Part shown: positions 17,796 through 24,679 of the stretch, in pieces
Numbering within the stretch: the first letter of the stretch is position 1
Layout: each line of letters begins with the position of its first letter
Source of the DNA: Bradyrhizobium cosmicum
Lineage (GTDB): Bacteria > Pseudomonadota > Alphaproteobacteria > Rhizobiales > Xanthobacteraceae
Assembly: GCF_007290395.2 (NCBI RefSeq)
Contig: NZ_CP041656.2
Coordinates: 5,580,001-5,644,000, forward strand
DNA: 64,000 nucleotides
Direction: 5' to 3'
Translations under genes and position numbers: made by a program
The notes under the pieces: generated by a model
Databases searched by the model: none
The model's input: the letters and a program-made list of their open reading frames with translations, nothing else
What the model was told of the DNA's origin: nothing

Positions 17796-19286
17796 ATGGA
17801 CCACGAAAAGGTCAACATCCTCCTCGTCGACGACCAGCCGGCCAAGCTGCTCGCCTATGAGGTGATCCTGAAGGAGCTCGGCGAGAACCTCGTGACCGCC
17901 TCGTCGGGCCGCGAGGCGCTCGAGGTGCTGCTCAAGACCGAGATCGCGGTGATCCTCGTCGACGTCTGCATGCCCGAGCTCGACGGCTTCGAACTCGCCG
18001 CGATGATCCGCGAGCATCCGCGCTTCCAGAAGACCGCGATGATCTTCATCTCGGCCATCCAGGTCAGCGACATCGATCGGTTGCGCGGCTACGAAATGGG
18101 CGCGGTCGACTACGTTCCGGTTCCGGTCGTGCCGGAGGTGTTGCGCGCCAAGGTCAAGGTTTTCGCCGAGCTCTATCGCAAGACCCGCGAGCTCGAACGG
18201 TTGAACCAGGATCTCGAGGACCGCGTGCGCGCCCGCACGGCGGAGTTGGAGAACTCCACCGCAAAGCTGCGTGAAAGCGAAGAGCGGCGCAGCATGGCGA
18301 TTGCCGCCGGCAATATGGGGTCCTGGGACTGGGACTGGGTCAACGGCGACTGGATGTGGGACGACGGCCAGTATCGCATTTTTGGCGTGACGCCCGAAAC
18401 CTTCAACGTCACCTCGGCGAACATCCAGGCATTGCTGCACCCCGATGATGCCGACCAGTTCACCCAGGCCATCGCGGCGTTCAACACGGGGGTGCACGCC
18501 CATGAAGGCGAGTTTCGCGTCAGCCGTCCCGACGGCGAGGTGCGCTGGTGCGTCGGCACGGCGGCTGCCACGCTGGACTCGAGCGGCCGCGTCGTGCGGG
18601 TAAGTGGCGTGACCGTGGACATCACCGAACGCAAGCGCGCGGAGGAGAGACAGAATCTGCTGGCGCGCGAGGTCGACCACCGCGCCAAAAATGCGTTGGC
18701 GCTGGCGCAGTCGATCGTGCGCCTCACACGTGCCGACGAGGTCAAGGCTTACGTCAATGCCGTCGAGGGACGCATCAATGCGCTGGCGCGCGTCCACACG
18801 ATCCTGTCGCTGTCGAGCTGGCAAGGCGCGGAGCTCTCCAAGCTGATCGAGGAGGAACTTGCACCCTATTCGCTCGGAGGCCAGATCAAGCTGGCGGGTC
18901 CCGAGGTTCAGTTGCTGCCGGCGACCGCGCAGACGCTGGCGCTGGCCCTGCACGAGCTTTTCACCAACTCGGCGAAGTACGGCGCGTTGTCGGCGCGGTC
19001 GGGTCGGCTTGCGATCGGCTGGCAGGTCGAGGACGACCACCTGACATTGACCTGGGACGAAACCGGCGGTCCGCTGGTCGGGCCGCCGAAGTCCCGCGGC
19101 TTCGGCACACGGAGCCTTCTTGCCAGCGTCGAATCCCAGCTCGGCGGACAGGCGGAGTTCAACTGGCGGCCCGAAGGCCTGTTGTGCCGCCTCAAGGTGC
19201 CGCTGACGATAAAGGGTGCAGCGCCGACCAGCGCGGGAAAGTTCGACGCGGTTCGCTCCGAGGCTCTTCAGCGGGCTTCAGGTTAG
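17796..19286 (+). CDS. Receiver-PAS-HWE sensor histidine kinase
   Basis: A 496-residue two-component protein. An N-terminal receiver (about 5-125) has the acidic pair in ILLVDDQP and phosphoacceptor Asp56 in VDVCMPELDG. A short coiled coil leads to a PAS domain (about 165-285, ending VSGVTVDITERKRAEE). The kinase is of the HWE/HisKA_2 class: His295 in REVDHRAKNALA, ALHELFTNSAKYGAL as N-box, and TWDETGG giving the W-E signature. HWE kinases in alphaproteobacteria commonly feed the PhyR general stress pathway. The ATG at 17796 follows the poly-HAMP kinase stop by 14 bases, so both kinases are probably co-transcribed; an in-frame TTG at 17778 would overlap that stop. Confidence 0.92.
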   Translation: MDHEKVNILLVDDQPAKLLAYEVILKELGENLVTASSGREALEVLLKTEIAVILVDVCMPELDGFELAAMIREHPRFQKTAMIFISAIQVSDIDRLRGYEMGAVDYVPVPVVPEVLRAKVKVFAELYRKTRELERLNQDLEDRVRARTAELENSTAKLRESEERRSMAIAAGNMGSWDWDWVNGDWMWDDGQYRIFGVTPETFNVTSANIQALLHPDDADQFTQAIAAFNTGVHAHEGEFRVSRPDGEVRWCVGTAAATLDSSGRVVRVSGVTVDITERKRAEERQNLLAREVDHRAKNALALAQSIVRLTRADEVKAYVNAVEGRINALARVHTILSLSSWQGAELSKLIEEELAPYSLGGQIKLAGPEVQLLPATAQTLALALHELFTNSAKYGALSARSGRLAIGWQVEDDHLTLTWDETGGPLVGPPKSRGFGTRSLLASVESQLGGQAEFNWRPEGLLCRLKVPLTIKGAAPTSAGKFDAVRSEALQRASG

Positions 19287-19504
19287 CGCGACGCGACGAC
19301 CCTGATACGCGTCATCGGCCGAGACTCGTCAGCCAGACGTCCTTCCAGCCATGCTTCCGTTTGCGAGAGATCGCGCAGCGCCCGCGCGTAGCGTCGGGCT
19401 GCGCTCCGCTCGGCGCCGCGCGGCAGCGTGCGTGCCTTGCGCAGCATGTCCGCGGCCGCGTTGCGATAGGCGAGCGAGCGATAGAGAAAGACGACCTTAC
19501 CCAT
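19283..19504 (-). CDS. Small basic helical protein, 73 residues, LPxGAER family
   Basis: Begins MGKVVFLYRSLAYRNAAADM and contains LPRGAERSAARRYARALRDL, the same motif as LPHGAERDA in the gene at 8972-9166. It is Arg/Ala-rich and helical. It overlaps the 3' end of the HWE kinase by 4 bases on the opposite strand. A plausible ribosome binding site GGGAACTCCGATATG region precedes the ATG. Function unknown. Confidence 0.68.
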   Translation of the reverse strand: MGKVVFLYRSLAYRNAAADMLRKARTLPRGAERSAARRYARALRDLSQTEAWLEGRLADESRPMTRIRVVASR

Positions 19505-19598
19505 ATCGGAGTTCCCGTGTCGTGTTGATAGGGTTCATCCTCGCAAGACAGGCATGAACGTCGGATGAAGCGGCGAATGACAAATCTTTGATCAGAAT

Positions 19599-19623
19599 GG
19601 AACCCGCAATCATCACTCGCGTT
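19599..19623 (+). promoter_or_regulatory. EcfG-type stress promoter, perfect GGAAC-N16-CGTT
   Basis: Exact consensus match, ending 25 bases before the ATG of the 85-residue membrane protein. The transcript would start near 19630. Confidence 0.75.
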
Positions 19624-19648
19624 TTTTCGCCATATTCAGAGGCGGTCC

Positions 19649-19906
19649 ATGCGCGCAAAGAAGTCGCCGAGCCTCCTCTCTTCCACTGGCATTATCAGGC
19701 TGATGACGCATGCGCTCATGGGCGCCGCGCTCGGCCTCGCCTTCGGTCTTGCTCTCATCCTGTCCAATCCGGCGGTCGGGAACTTGTTGAGCCACGGCGG
19801 AAGGTCCGCGGCGGTCGTCTTCGTCGTCACGCTGGTGACCACCTTCGCGATCGGCGCGACGCTCACGGGAATCGTGTTCATGATCGCCGAGGACAAGGAA
19901 TTTTGA
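19649..19906 (+). CDS. Small stress-induced membrane protein, 85 residues
   Basis: A basic N-terminus (MRAKKSPSLLSSTG) is followed by two membrane helices (about 20-40, LMGAALGLAFGLALILS, and about 54-78, AAVVFVVTLVTTFAIGATLTG) and a short acidic tail. GAGGCGG lies upstream of the ATG and a perfect EcfG-type promoter lies 25 bases further upstream. I recognise no named family. The topology predicts both termini inside and a short periplasmic loop. Role in envelope stress is inference from the promoter and location. Confidence 0.7.
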   Translation: MRAKKSPSLLSSTGIIRLMTHALMGAALGLAFGLALILSNPAVGNLLSHGGRSAAVVFVVTLVTTFAIGATLTGIVFMIAEDKEF

Positions 19907-19938
19907 AGCGCGCGTGAAGCGCATGGGGCCGTTCAATC

Positions 19939-19963
19939 GGAACCCCCGCGGTGAATGGCGGTT
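19939..19963 (+). promoter_or_regulatory. EcfG-type stress promoter, GGAAC-N16-GGTT
   Basis: GGAAC, 16 bases, GGTT; ends 38 bases before the secreted-protein start at 20002. Confidence 0.55.
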
Positions 19964-20001
19964 GGCTGCCTGCGTCAATTCAACTCAGGGAGTTCCCGCG
20001 C

Positions 20002-20241
20002 ATGAAGACCACCAAGCTTGCTCTCGCCGTGATGCTGGCCACCGGCGTCGCCGCCGCCCCGTTCGCCGCGCAGGCGAAGTCGCACAAAGCCAAGCACGAA
20101 TCCGCGACCCAGTCGTCGCAGACGACAGGCGCGAATACGAAATCCAAGGGCGCCGATCCCTCCGGTCAAGGCGGCTCCGGCCCCGGTTCAGATCAGGGCG
20201 GCACCATGACGAACAACAAGGGCACCACCAACAGCAAGTGA
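20002..20241 (+). CDS. Small secreted Gly/Ser-rich protein, 79 residues
   Basis: A signal peptide (MKTTKLALAVMLATGVAAAP, cleavage near AQA-K) precedes a 55-residue low-complexity body rich in Lys, Ser, Thr, Gly and Asn (GQGGSGPGSDQGG). It is probably periplasmic and disordered. The ATG at 20002 is chosen because GGGAG lies 10 bases upstream and the residues after it form a proper signal sequence. A stress-type promoter lies upstream and a Rho-independent terminator follows. Such short signal-peptide proteins are frequent in Bradyrhizobium, with no assigned function. Confidence 0.72.
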   Translation: MKTTKLALAVMLATGVAAAPFAAQAKSHKAKHESATQSSQTTGANTKSKGADPSGQGGSGPGSDQGGTMTNNKGTTNSK

Positions 20242-20266
20242 GTGCCAGAAGACGATGCAATCACTG

Positions 20267-20294
20267 AGCCCCGCGGTGACGCGGGGCTTTTTTT
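20267..20294 (+). terminator. Rho-independent terminator
   Basis: AGCCCCGC and its complement form an 8-bp stem with a 6-base loop, followed by seven T. It ends the transcript of the small secreted protein. Confidence 0.92.
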
Positions 20295-20341
20295 GCTTCG
20301 ACGATCAATTGAGCACGCGTGGGCCTTAGCCACCCTGGATG

Positions 20342-20536
20342 TCAGTGATTGCCTGGACGACCGACTGCGGAGCTTGTCTTCACGAGGTGATCGAGCTGCG
20401 CACGCTTGCGTGCGATCAGGAGCTGGGCTGCGGCATCGTCGAGGCCCGCACGCTGCAACTGCCGGATGGCTGAGCCGAGCTCGAGAATCTCGGCGCGCAG
20501 TTTTAGAATCCGGTACGCGTCCGGGTCTTCCTCCAC
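20342..20536 (-). CDS. Small helical protein, 64 residues
   Basis: Begins MEEDPDAYRILKLRAEILEL, continues GSAIRQLQRAGLDDAAAQLL and IARKRAQLDHLVK, so it is two amphipathic helices and a short tail. It is located 18 bases downstream of another small minus-strand gene and may be co-transcribed with it. No family recognised; a helical-hairpin regulator or adaptor is possible. Confidence 0.6.
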   Translation of the reverse strand: MEEDPDAYRILKLRAEILELGSAIRQLQRAGLDDAAAQLLIARKRAQLDHLVKTSSAVGRPGNH

Positions 20537-20554
20537 CGCACGCTCCCAAAGCTT

Positions 20555-20830
20555 TCAGCGGCGCGCGATCGCACGCGGGGGATTGCTGGCTGTCTTGACG
20601 GGACGAAGGCTCACCCGGTCGCGGACGTCAGGCAGGACATCACCGCCGCCGGCAGCCTTCCATTCGCCGATCAGCAAGGTGATGTTCCGGCGCAGATCCA
20701 TCTGCGCCAGGGCCTTTTCCGTGCAGTCGCGATCGCGATTGACGAGGTCGCGCACCGACGCCTCCATATCGGCCATTGCCAGCCTCAAGGCACTGATTTT
20801 ACGTCTAATTTCATTAATTCTGTTGTCCAT
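20555..20830 (-). CDS. Small coiled-coil protein, 91 residues
   Basis: Begins MDNRINEIRRKISALRLAMA with heptad-like spacing, then MEASVRDLVNRDRDCTEKAL and a basic tail RDRVSLRPVKTASN. The N-terminal 60 residues probably form a coiled coil. No ribosome binding site is obvious. Not recognised; paired with the 64-residue gene downstream. Confidence 0.6.
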   Translation of the reverse strand: MDNRINEIRRKISALRLAMADMEASVRDLVNRDRDCTEKALAQMDLRRNITLLIGEWKAAGGGDVLPDVRDRVSLRPVKTASNPPRAIARR

Positions 20831-20891
20831 GGCTTGTTAGAACAAAATAAGAACATATAGTCAAGCCGAGATTCCAGAACGGAGAGGTCAG

Positions 20892-21086
20892 ATGCAGGTT
20901 CAGGGTAAATATGACGCCAGGGCTTTCCTCGCGGAGCAGATGACGCGGGCGCAAGGCCTGAGATTGAAGCGGCTGAGCGAGGAGGCCTATCAACCCGGGC
21001 AATACAATCGGGATCTGTCCTCCGCCGAGGCGGCGCGCCGCATCCAGGTGCTCGAGGCGGAGATCGAGCTGGCGAACTCGTTCTGA
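20892..21086 (+). CDS. DUF3072-like small protein, 64 residues
   Basis: The stretch MTRAQGLRLKRLSEEAYQPG followed by LSSAEAARRIQVLEAEI resembles DUF3072: a 'maTxxQ..yLk.LseeA' helix, a short linker and a 'tkaeAs.rIdeL' helix. GGAGAGG lies 7 bases before the ATG. The family is small, cytoplasmic and of unknown function; the fold resembles a SAP or three-helix DNA-binding module but that is speculative. The following gene has its own stress-type promoter. Confidence 0.68.
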   Translation: MQVQGKYDARAFLAEQMTRAQGLRLKRLSEEAYQPGQYNRDLSSAEAARRIQVLEAEIELANSF

Positions 21087-21102
21087 GGCGCGCCTCGCGC
21101 CT

Positions 21103-21127
21103 GGAACGTTGCGTCAGCGATACGGTT
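21103..21127 (+). promoter_or_regulatory. EcfG-type stress promoter, GGAAC-N16-GGTT
   Basis: GGAAC, 16 bases, GGTT; ends 27 bases before the DUF6496 gene start. Confidence 0.6.
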
Positions 21128-21154
21128 CTTTCCCGATGCCAAGGGAGAGAGTCG

Positions 21155-21439
21155 ATGGCACGTAAGGCAACGAAACGCCGCTATTCCCGCAGCGCCGGCG
21201 ATGATGTCGAGCGCGAAATGCGTCGTTACAAGAAGGGCAACGCGAAAAGCGGCCCGGGCGGCCGCGGTGGACGGGTGAAGAGCCGCAAGCAGGCGATTGC
21301 AATCGCCCTGTCGGAAGCACGCGCGAAGGGCAAGAAAGTCCCGAAGAAGGCGTCGAAGCGAAAGACGACCAAGAAAACGGCAAGCAAGACAACCAAGAAG
21401 GCGAAGAAGAGCGCGAAGCGCAAATCCAGCAAACGGTGA
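21155..21439 (+). CDS. DUF6496 protein with histone H1-like lysine tail
   Basis: A 94-residue, extremely basic protein. The N-terminal part MARKATKRRYSRSAGDDVER with MRRYKKGNAKSG and VKSRKQAIAIALSEARAKGK is the DUF6496 pattern. From residue 62 onwards it is a Lys/Ala/Ser/Thr tail (KKTASKTTKKAKKSAKRKSS), like eukaryotic H1 and AlgP-type tails, so nucleic-acid binding is likely. GGGAGAG lies 6 bases before the ATG. A stress-type promoter lies upstream, which would make it a chromatin or RNA-binding protein made under stress; that is inference. Confidence 0.82.
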   Translation: MARKATKRRYSRSAGDDVEREMRRYKKGNAKSGPGGRGGRVKSRKQAIAIALSEARAKGKKVPKKASKRKTTKKTASKTTKKAKKSAKRKSSKR

Positions 21440-21446
21440 CGCAGCG

Positions 21447-21809
21447 TCAGATCATGCTGCCCGGCATGAAGCAGCGGATCGATATCCCGAACGCGGTTTT
21501 GACCGGCCAGACCATGGTGCGGCCGGCACGGTTCGGCTCGGTGATGACGGCCTCGTCAGGCACGTCGACCCACTGCCCGTCGAGCCGCACGCGATAGTGC
21601 CCGTCATGCGATTCCCAATCGGGATCGGACACCGCAAATCCGTCTGCATCCGAGCAGCACGGGCCGAGATGGCTGCGAAGGCTATCGAACCAGGGTTTCA
21701 AGGCTGAGTTGGCGTAGCGGCCATCGTCGCGCCCGAGGGCGCTTCCGCTCGTCATCACGATCGGCGCCACCAGCAGCGCACACGTCAGCGAGAGCTTCAA
21801 TCGATCCAT
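21447..21809 (-). CDS. Secreted protein of unknown function, 120 residues
   Basis: A signal peptide (MDRLKLSLTCALLVAPIVMT, then SGSALG) precedes a small domain. Visible conserved-looking segments are YANSALKPWFDSLRSHLGPC, CSDADGF, DWESHDGHYRVRLDGQWVDV, PDEAVI and a final IRCFMPGS. Three cysteines (CC and C) could form a disulphide or bind metal. I recall this arrangement as a recurrent uncharacterised family in Bradyrhizobium. The ATG at 21809 gives a proper signal peptide; one at 21830 adds seven residues. It is convergent with the DUF6496 gene, 7 bases apart. Confidence 0.75.
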   Translation of the reverse strand: MDRLKLSLTCALLVAPIVMTSGSALGRDDGRYANSALKPWFDSLRSHLGPCCSDADGFAVSDPDWESHDGHYRVRLDGQWVDVPDEAVITEPNRAGRTMVWPVKTAFGISIRCFMPGSMI

Positions 21810-21830
21810 GTCGGCACCGATCAAATGCAA

Positions 21831-22019
21831 ACGTCAGGTTCCACAAGACGGCCCGACGTCCGGAGTTCTACTCCGTCCTTTGCCTGGCACCGTCATTGGC
21901 GCCAAAGCGCAACACGCACAGTGACGAGCGAACGCGGCTTTTTCGGACGAACCCGTCATCATTGCTGCCGTTAACGCGAATGTTATCGGCGGCCTGTGGG
22001 TATCTCGGATGCGAACGAG
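21831..22019. other. Intergenic region upstream of the secreted protein gene
   Basis: About 190 bases. It should contain the promoter of the minus-strand secreted-protein gene. CGTCCGGAGTTCTACTCCG includes a short inverted repeat; no stress-type promoter was found. Confidence 0.35.
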
Positions 22020-22045
22020 AAAAGGCGGCCCGAAGGCCGCCTTTT
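22020..22045 (-). terminator. Rho-independent terminator of degP
   Basis: AAAAGGCGGCC and its exact complement form an 11-bp stem with a 4-base loop; the arms end in four A and four T, so it can work in either direction. It lies 25 bases after the degP stop. Confidence 0.88.
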
Positions 22046-22070
22046 GGCGTTTGCGCTGGAATAGCTCGAC

Positions 22071-23606
22071 TTACGCCAGCGGTACCGCGACAAACCGGGT
22101 CGCCTCCGCGCTCTTCACCTGCAACAGCACGCTGTTCTTGCCGGACGATTTAGCCTGCGCCAGCTCGGACCGGACCTCGCCGACATTGGCGACGGGCTTG
22201 CCGCCGACATTGAGGATGACGTCGCCGGTCTGGATGCCACGTTGCGCGGCCGGCCCCTCCGGATCGACCTCGGTGACGACGACACCCTTCTGGCCCGCGC
22301 CCTGGACGTCGCCGGCCGGAGCCAGGCTGAGCCCAAGGCGCGGTGTGCCGGCGCCGGGCTGCGCCTTGCCCTCACCGGACTTGGCGTGCTGCTCGTTCGG
22401 CAACTCGCCAAGCGCCAACGTCACGGTCTTGCTGTCCCCCTTGTGGAAGACATCGAGCTTCACCGAGCTCCCCGGCGCCAAGGTGGCGATGGTGCGGGCG
22501 AGATCACGGGAGTCCTTGGTGGCCGTGCCGTTGACGGCGGTGATGACATCACCCGCCTCGATGCCCGCCTTCGCCGCCGGACTTCCATCCTGCGGAGTGT
22601 CGACGATCGCGCCGCGCGCTTCCTTGAGACCGAGGCTGTCGGCAATGTCAGCAGTCACCGGCTGCACCTGCACACCGAGCCAGCCGCGCGTCACCACGCC
22701 CTTGTCCTTCAACTGCGCGACGACGAGTTTTGCGGTCGAGGCCGGAATGTCGAAGCCGATGCCGACCGAACCGCCCGACGGCGAGAAGATCGCGGTGTTC
22801 ACGCCGATCACGTTGCCGCTCATGTCGAAGGCCGGACCGCCGGAATTGCCCTTGTTGATCGGCGCGTCGATCTGGATGAAATCGTCATAGGGACCATTGC
22901 CGATGTCGCGGCCGCTGGCCGAGACAATGCCGGCGGTCACGGTGCCGCCAAGGCCGAAGGGATTGCCGACCGCGACCACCCAGTCGCCGATCCGCGGCTT
23001 CTGGTCGGAGAATTTGACGAACGGAAAGTCCTTCTTGCCATCGACCTTGATCAGCGCGAGATCGGTCTTGGGATCGGTGCCGACCACCTTCGCGGTGTAG
23101 ACCGTGCCGTCGTCCATCGTCACCTGCACCGACGTAGCGTGGTCGACGACGTGGTTGTTGGTCACGGCATAGCCGTCGGCGGAGATGAAGAAACCGGATC
23201 CTTCACCCGTGATCGTCTGGTGACGCTGACGCGGCATGCCGTTCATGCCGCCCGGGCCACGGAAACCGAACTGCCGGGAGAACTGGTCGAGCGGCGAATC
23301 CTCGTCGGAGTCCATCCGGTTCTGCTGCAGCATTGCGCTCTTGTCGTTGTCCTGGTCGATCTTGACTCGCACCGAGATGACGGCGGGTTTGACCTTGCTG
23401 ACGAGATCGCCGAAGCCCGGCGGCGTCGCGGCAGCCTCGGCGGCCCGCGCCGGTGCGATGAAGGAGGCCATCCCGAGCGGCGAAGAGCCGGGAGAACTGG
23501 CGAGCACGGCCACGCCAAGCGCGGCCACGGTGCCGAGCAGCGCAAGCCGGCGCGGCTTCAGGATCGTGCGGGACGAGGTGGTGTCGGAATTGACGCGGTC
23601 GTTCAT
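22071..23606 (-). CDS. degP: Periplasmic Do-type serine protease (DegP/HtrA)
   Basis: A 511-residue HtrA protease that degrades or refolds misfolded envelope proteins. The N-terminus has a basic region and a hydrophobic signal segment (LALLGTVAALGVAVLASSPG) ending near ARA-A. The trypsin-like domain has the catalytic triad His152 (NNHVV), Asp182 (KTDLALIKV) and Ser255 (GNSGGPAF). Two PDZ domains follow (about 277-365, GWLGVQVQPV, and about 415-505, GLSLAPAGD). The ATG at 23606 is chosen because longer extensions run antisense through the UspA gene. A perfect 13-bp hairpin sits 9 bases before the start codon and a terminator follows the gene. Confidence 0.95.
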   Translation of the reverse strand: MNDRVNSDTTSSRTILKPRRLALLGTVAALGVAVLASSPGSSPLGMASFIAPARAAEAAATPPGFGDLVSKVKPAVISVRVKIDQDNDKSAMLQQNRMDSDEDSPLDQFSRQFGFRGPGGMNGMPRQRHQTITGEGSGFFISADGYAVTNNHVVDHATSVQVTMDDGTVYTAKVVGTDPKTDLALIKVDGKKDFPFVKFSDQKPRIGDWVVAVGNPFGLGGTVTAGIVSASGRDIGNGPYDDFIQIDAPINKGNSGGPAFDMSGNVIGVNTAIFSPSGGSVGIGFDIPASTAKLVVAQLKDKGVVTRGWLGVQVQPVTADIADSLGLKEARGAIVDTPQDGSPAAKAGIEAGDVITAVNGTATKDSRDLARTIATLAPGSSVKLDVFHKGDSKTVTLALGELPNEQHAKSGEGKAQPGAGTPRLGLSLAPAGDVQGAGQKGVVVTEVDPEGPAAQRGIQTGDVILNVGGKPVANVGEVRSELAQAKSSGKNSVLLQVKSAEATRFVAVPLA

Positions 23607-23614
23607 GTCGAAAT

Positions 23615-23652
23615 GTCCATGTTGGGTAAGTCGCCTTGCACCCAACATGGAC
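23615..23652 (-). promoter_or_regulatory. Perfect 13-bp hairpin in the degP leader
   Basis: GTCCATGTTGGGT and its complement enclose a 12-base loop and end 9 bases before the degP ATG, covering the place where the ribosome binding site should be (GGAC in the arm). It may be an operator palindrome, or an mRNA structure that controls translation. Confidence 0.6.
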
Positions 23653-23816
23653 GTGGTCACCTTACGGGGTCCCGTCCACCCGATTAAATCTTGGCAAAGT
23701 TGCTGCGACCGGCGGCACGGCCAGAAGTCGCAGTTGCAGATTTGATGCAGCTCAACACAGGCCCCGCGCGAAGTGCCAGACTGTGACCACAGGATGAAGT
23801 CCATCGGAGGCGCGCC

Positions 23817-24653
23817 ATGTACAAAGACATTCTCGTTCACGTCCCAACCGAACGCCCCATGCGCCCCGTGATCGACGGATCGATTTCGCTGGCCGCGCAG
23901 CTCAACGCCCATGTCGACGCCGTCGCCGTCGGCTATGTTGCAACCAGCACGGCTTACGTGATGGAAGGCGGTGCCGCAGTGGCAGCCGTGTTCGAGATGG
24001 AACGCGAGCGTGCGGTGGAGCGGGCTGAAGCGGCGCTGACGGTGTTCAAGACCGAAGCCGCGAACGCCGGTCTTTCCTTTGCTTGCCACCCACTCGGCGC
24101 GATCCCGGCGGATGCAGCCGCCTTGCTCGGCGAGATGGCGCGGCTGCACGATCTCAGCATCGTGCTGCAGCCCGAACCAGCGCGAGGCTCATTCGACAAC
24201 GACGTGCCCAGCGAGATCCTTTTCCAGGCGGGCGGCCCGGTGCTGTTCCTGCCGTACAATTTCCGTGGCGCATTCAAGCCGAAACGAATCGGCATCTGCT
24301 GGGACGGCAGCCGCCTCGCCGCCCGTGCAATGCGCGATGCCGCACCGTTCATGGCTCGGGCCGAGGAGATCGTGATCATCACTATCAACGAGGCCGACGC
24401 GGTTCCCGACGACGTCTCGGCGCGCAATTTGGCAAAGCATCTTGGCCGACGCGGATTGTCGACCCGCACGGCCAGCCTGTCGGCCGCGCGCGCCGACATT
24501 CAACCGACCATCCTGTCCCTGGCGGCCGACGAGAGCCTCGATCTCCTCGTGATGGGCGGCTATGGCCATTCGCGATTGCAGGAACGCCTGCTCGGCGGCG
24601 TCACCCGCGCCATGCTCGAAGCCATGACGGTCCCGACGCTGATGTCGCATTGA
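23817..24653 (+). CDS. Tandem universal stress protein
   Basis: A 278-residue protein with two UspA-like halves. The first (1-140) begins YKDILVHVPTERP; the second (about 150-278) begins KRIGICWDGSRLAARAM and ends with the nucleotide-binding pattern MGGYGHSRLQERLLGGVTRAML, close to G-2x-G-9x-G(S/T). Cytoplasmic; binds ATP or adenosine in related proteins. GGAGG lies 7 bases before the ATG. It is divergent from degP, 210 bases apart, and both are stress functions. Confidence 0.92.
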   Translation: MYKDILVHVPTERPMRPVIDGSISLAAQLNAHVDAVAVGYVATSTAYVMEGGAAVAAVFEMERERAVERAEAALTVFKTEAANAGLSFACHPLGAIPADAAALLGEMARLHDLSIVLQPEPARGSFDNDVPSEILFQAGGPVLFLPYNFRGAFKPKRIGICWDGSRLAARAMRDAAPFMARAEEIVIITINEADAVPDDVSARNLAKHLGRRGLSTRTASLSAARADIQPTILSLAADESLDLLVMGGYGHSRLQERLLGGVTRAMLEAMTVPTLMSH

Positions 24654-24679
24654 TTGCGGAGCATCAGCAGCAAACCCGA

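Noticed and set aside
23607..24149. An N-terminal extension of degP of about 180 codons
   Set aside because: It would run antisense through the universal stress protein and past the 13-bp hairpin; the ATG at 23606 already gives a normal signal peptide.
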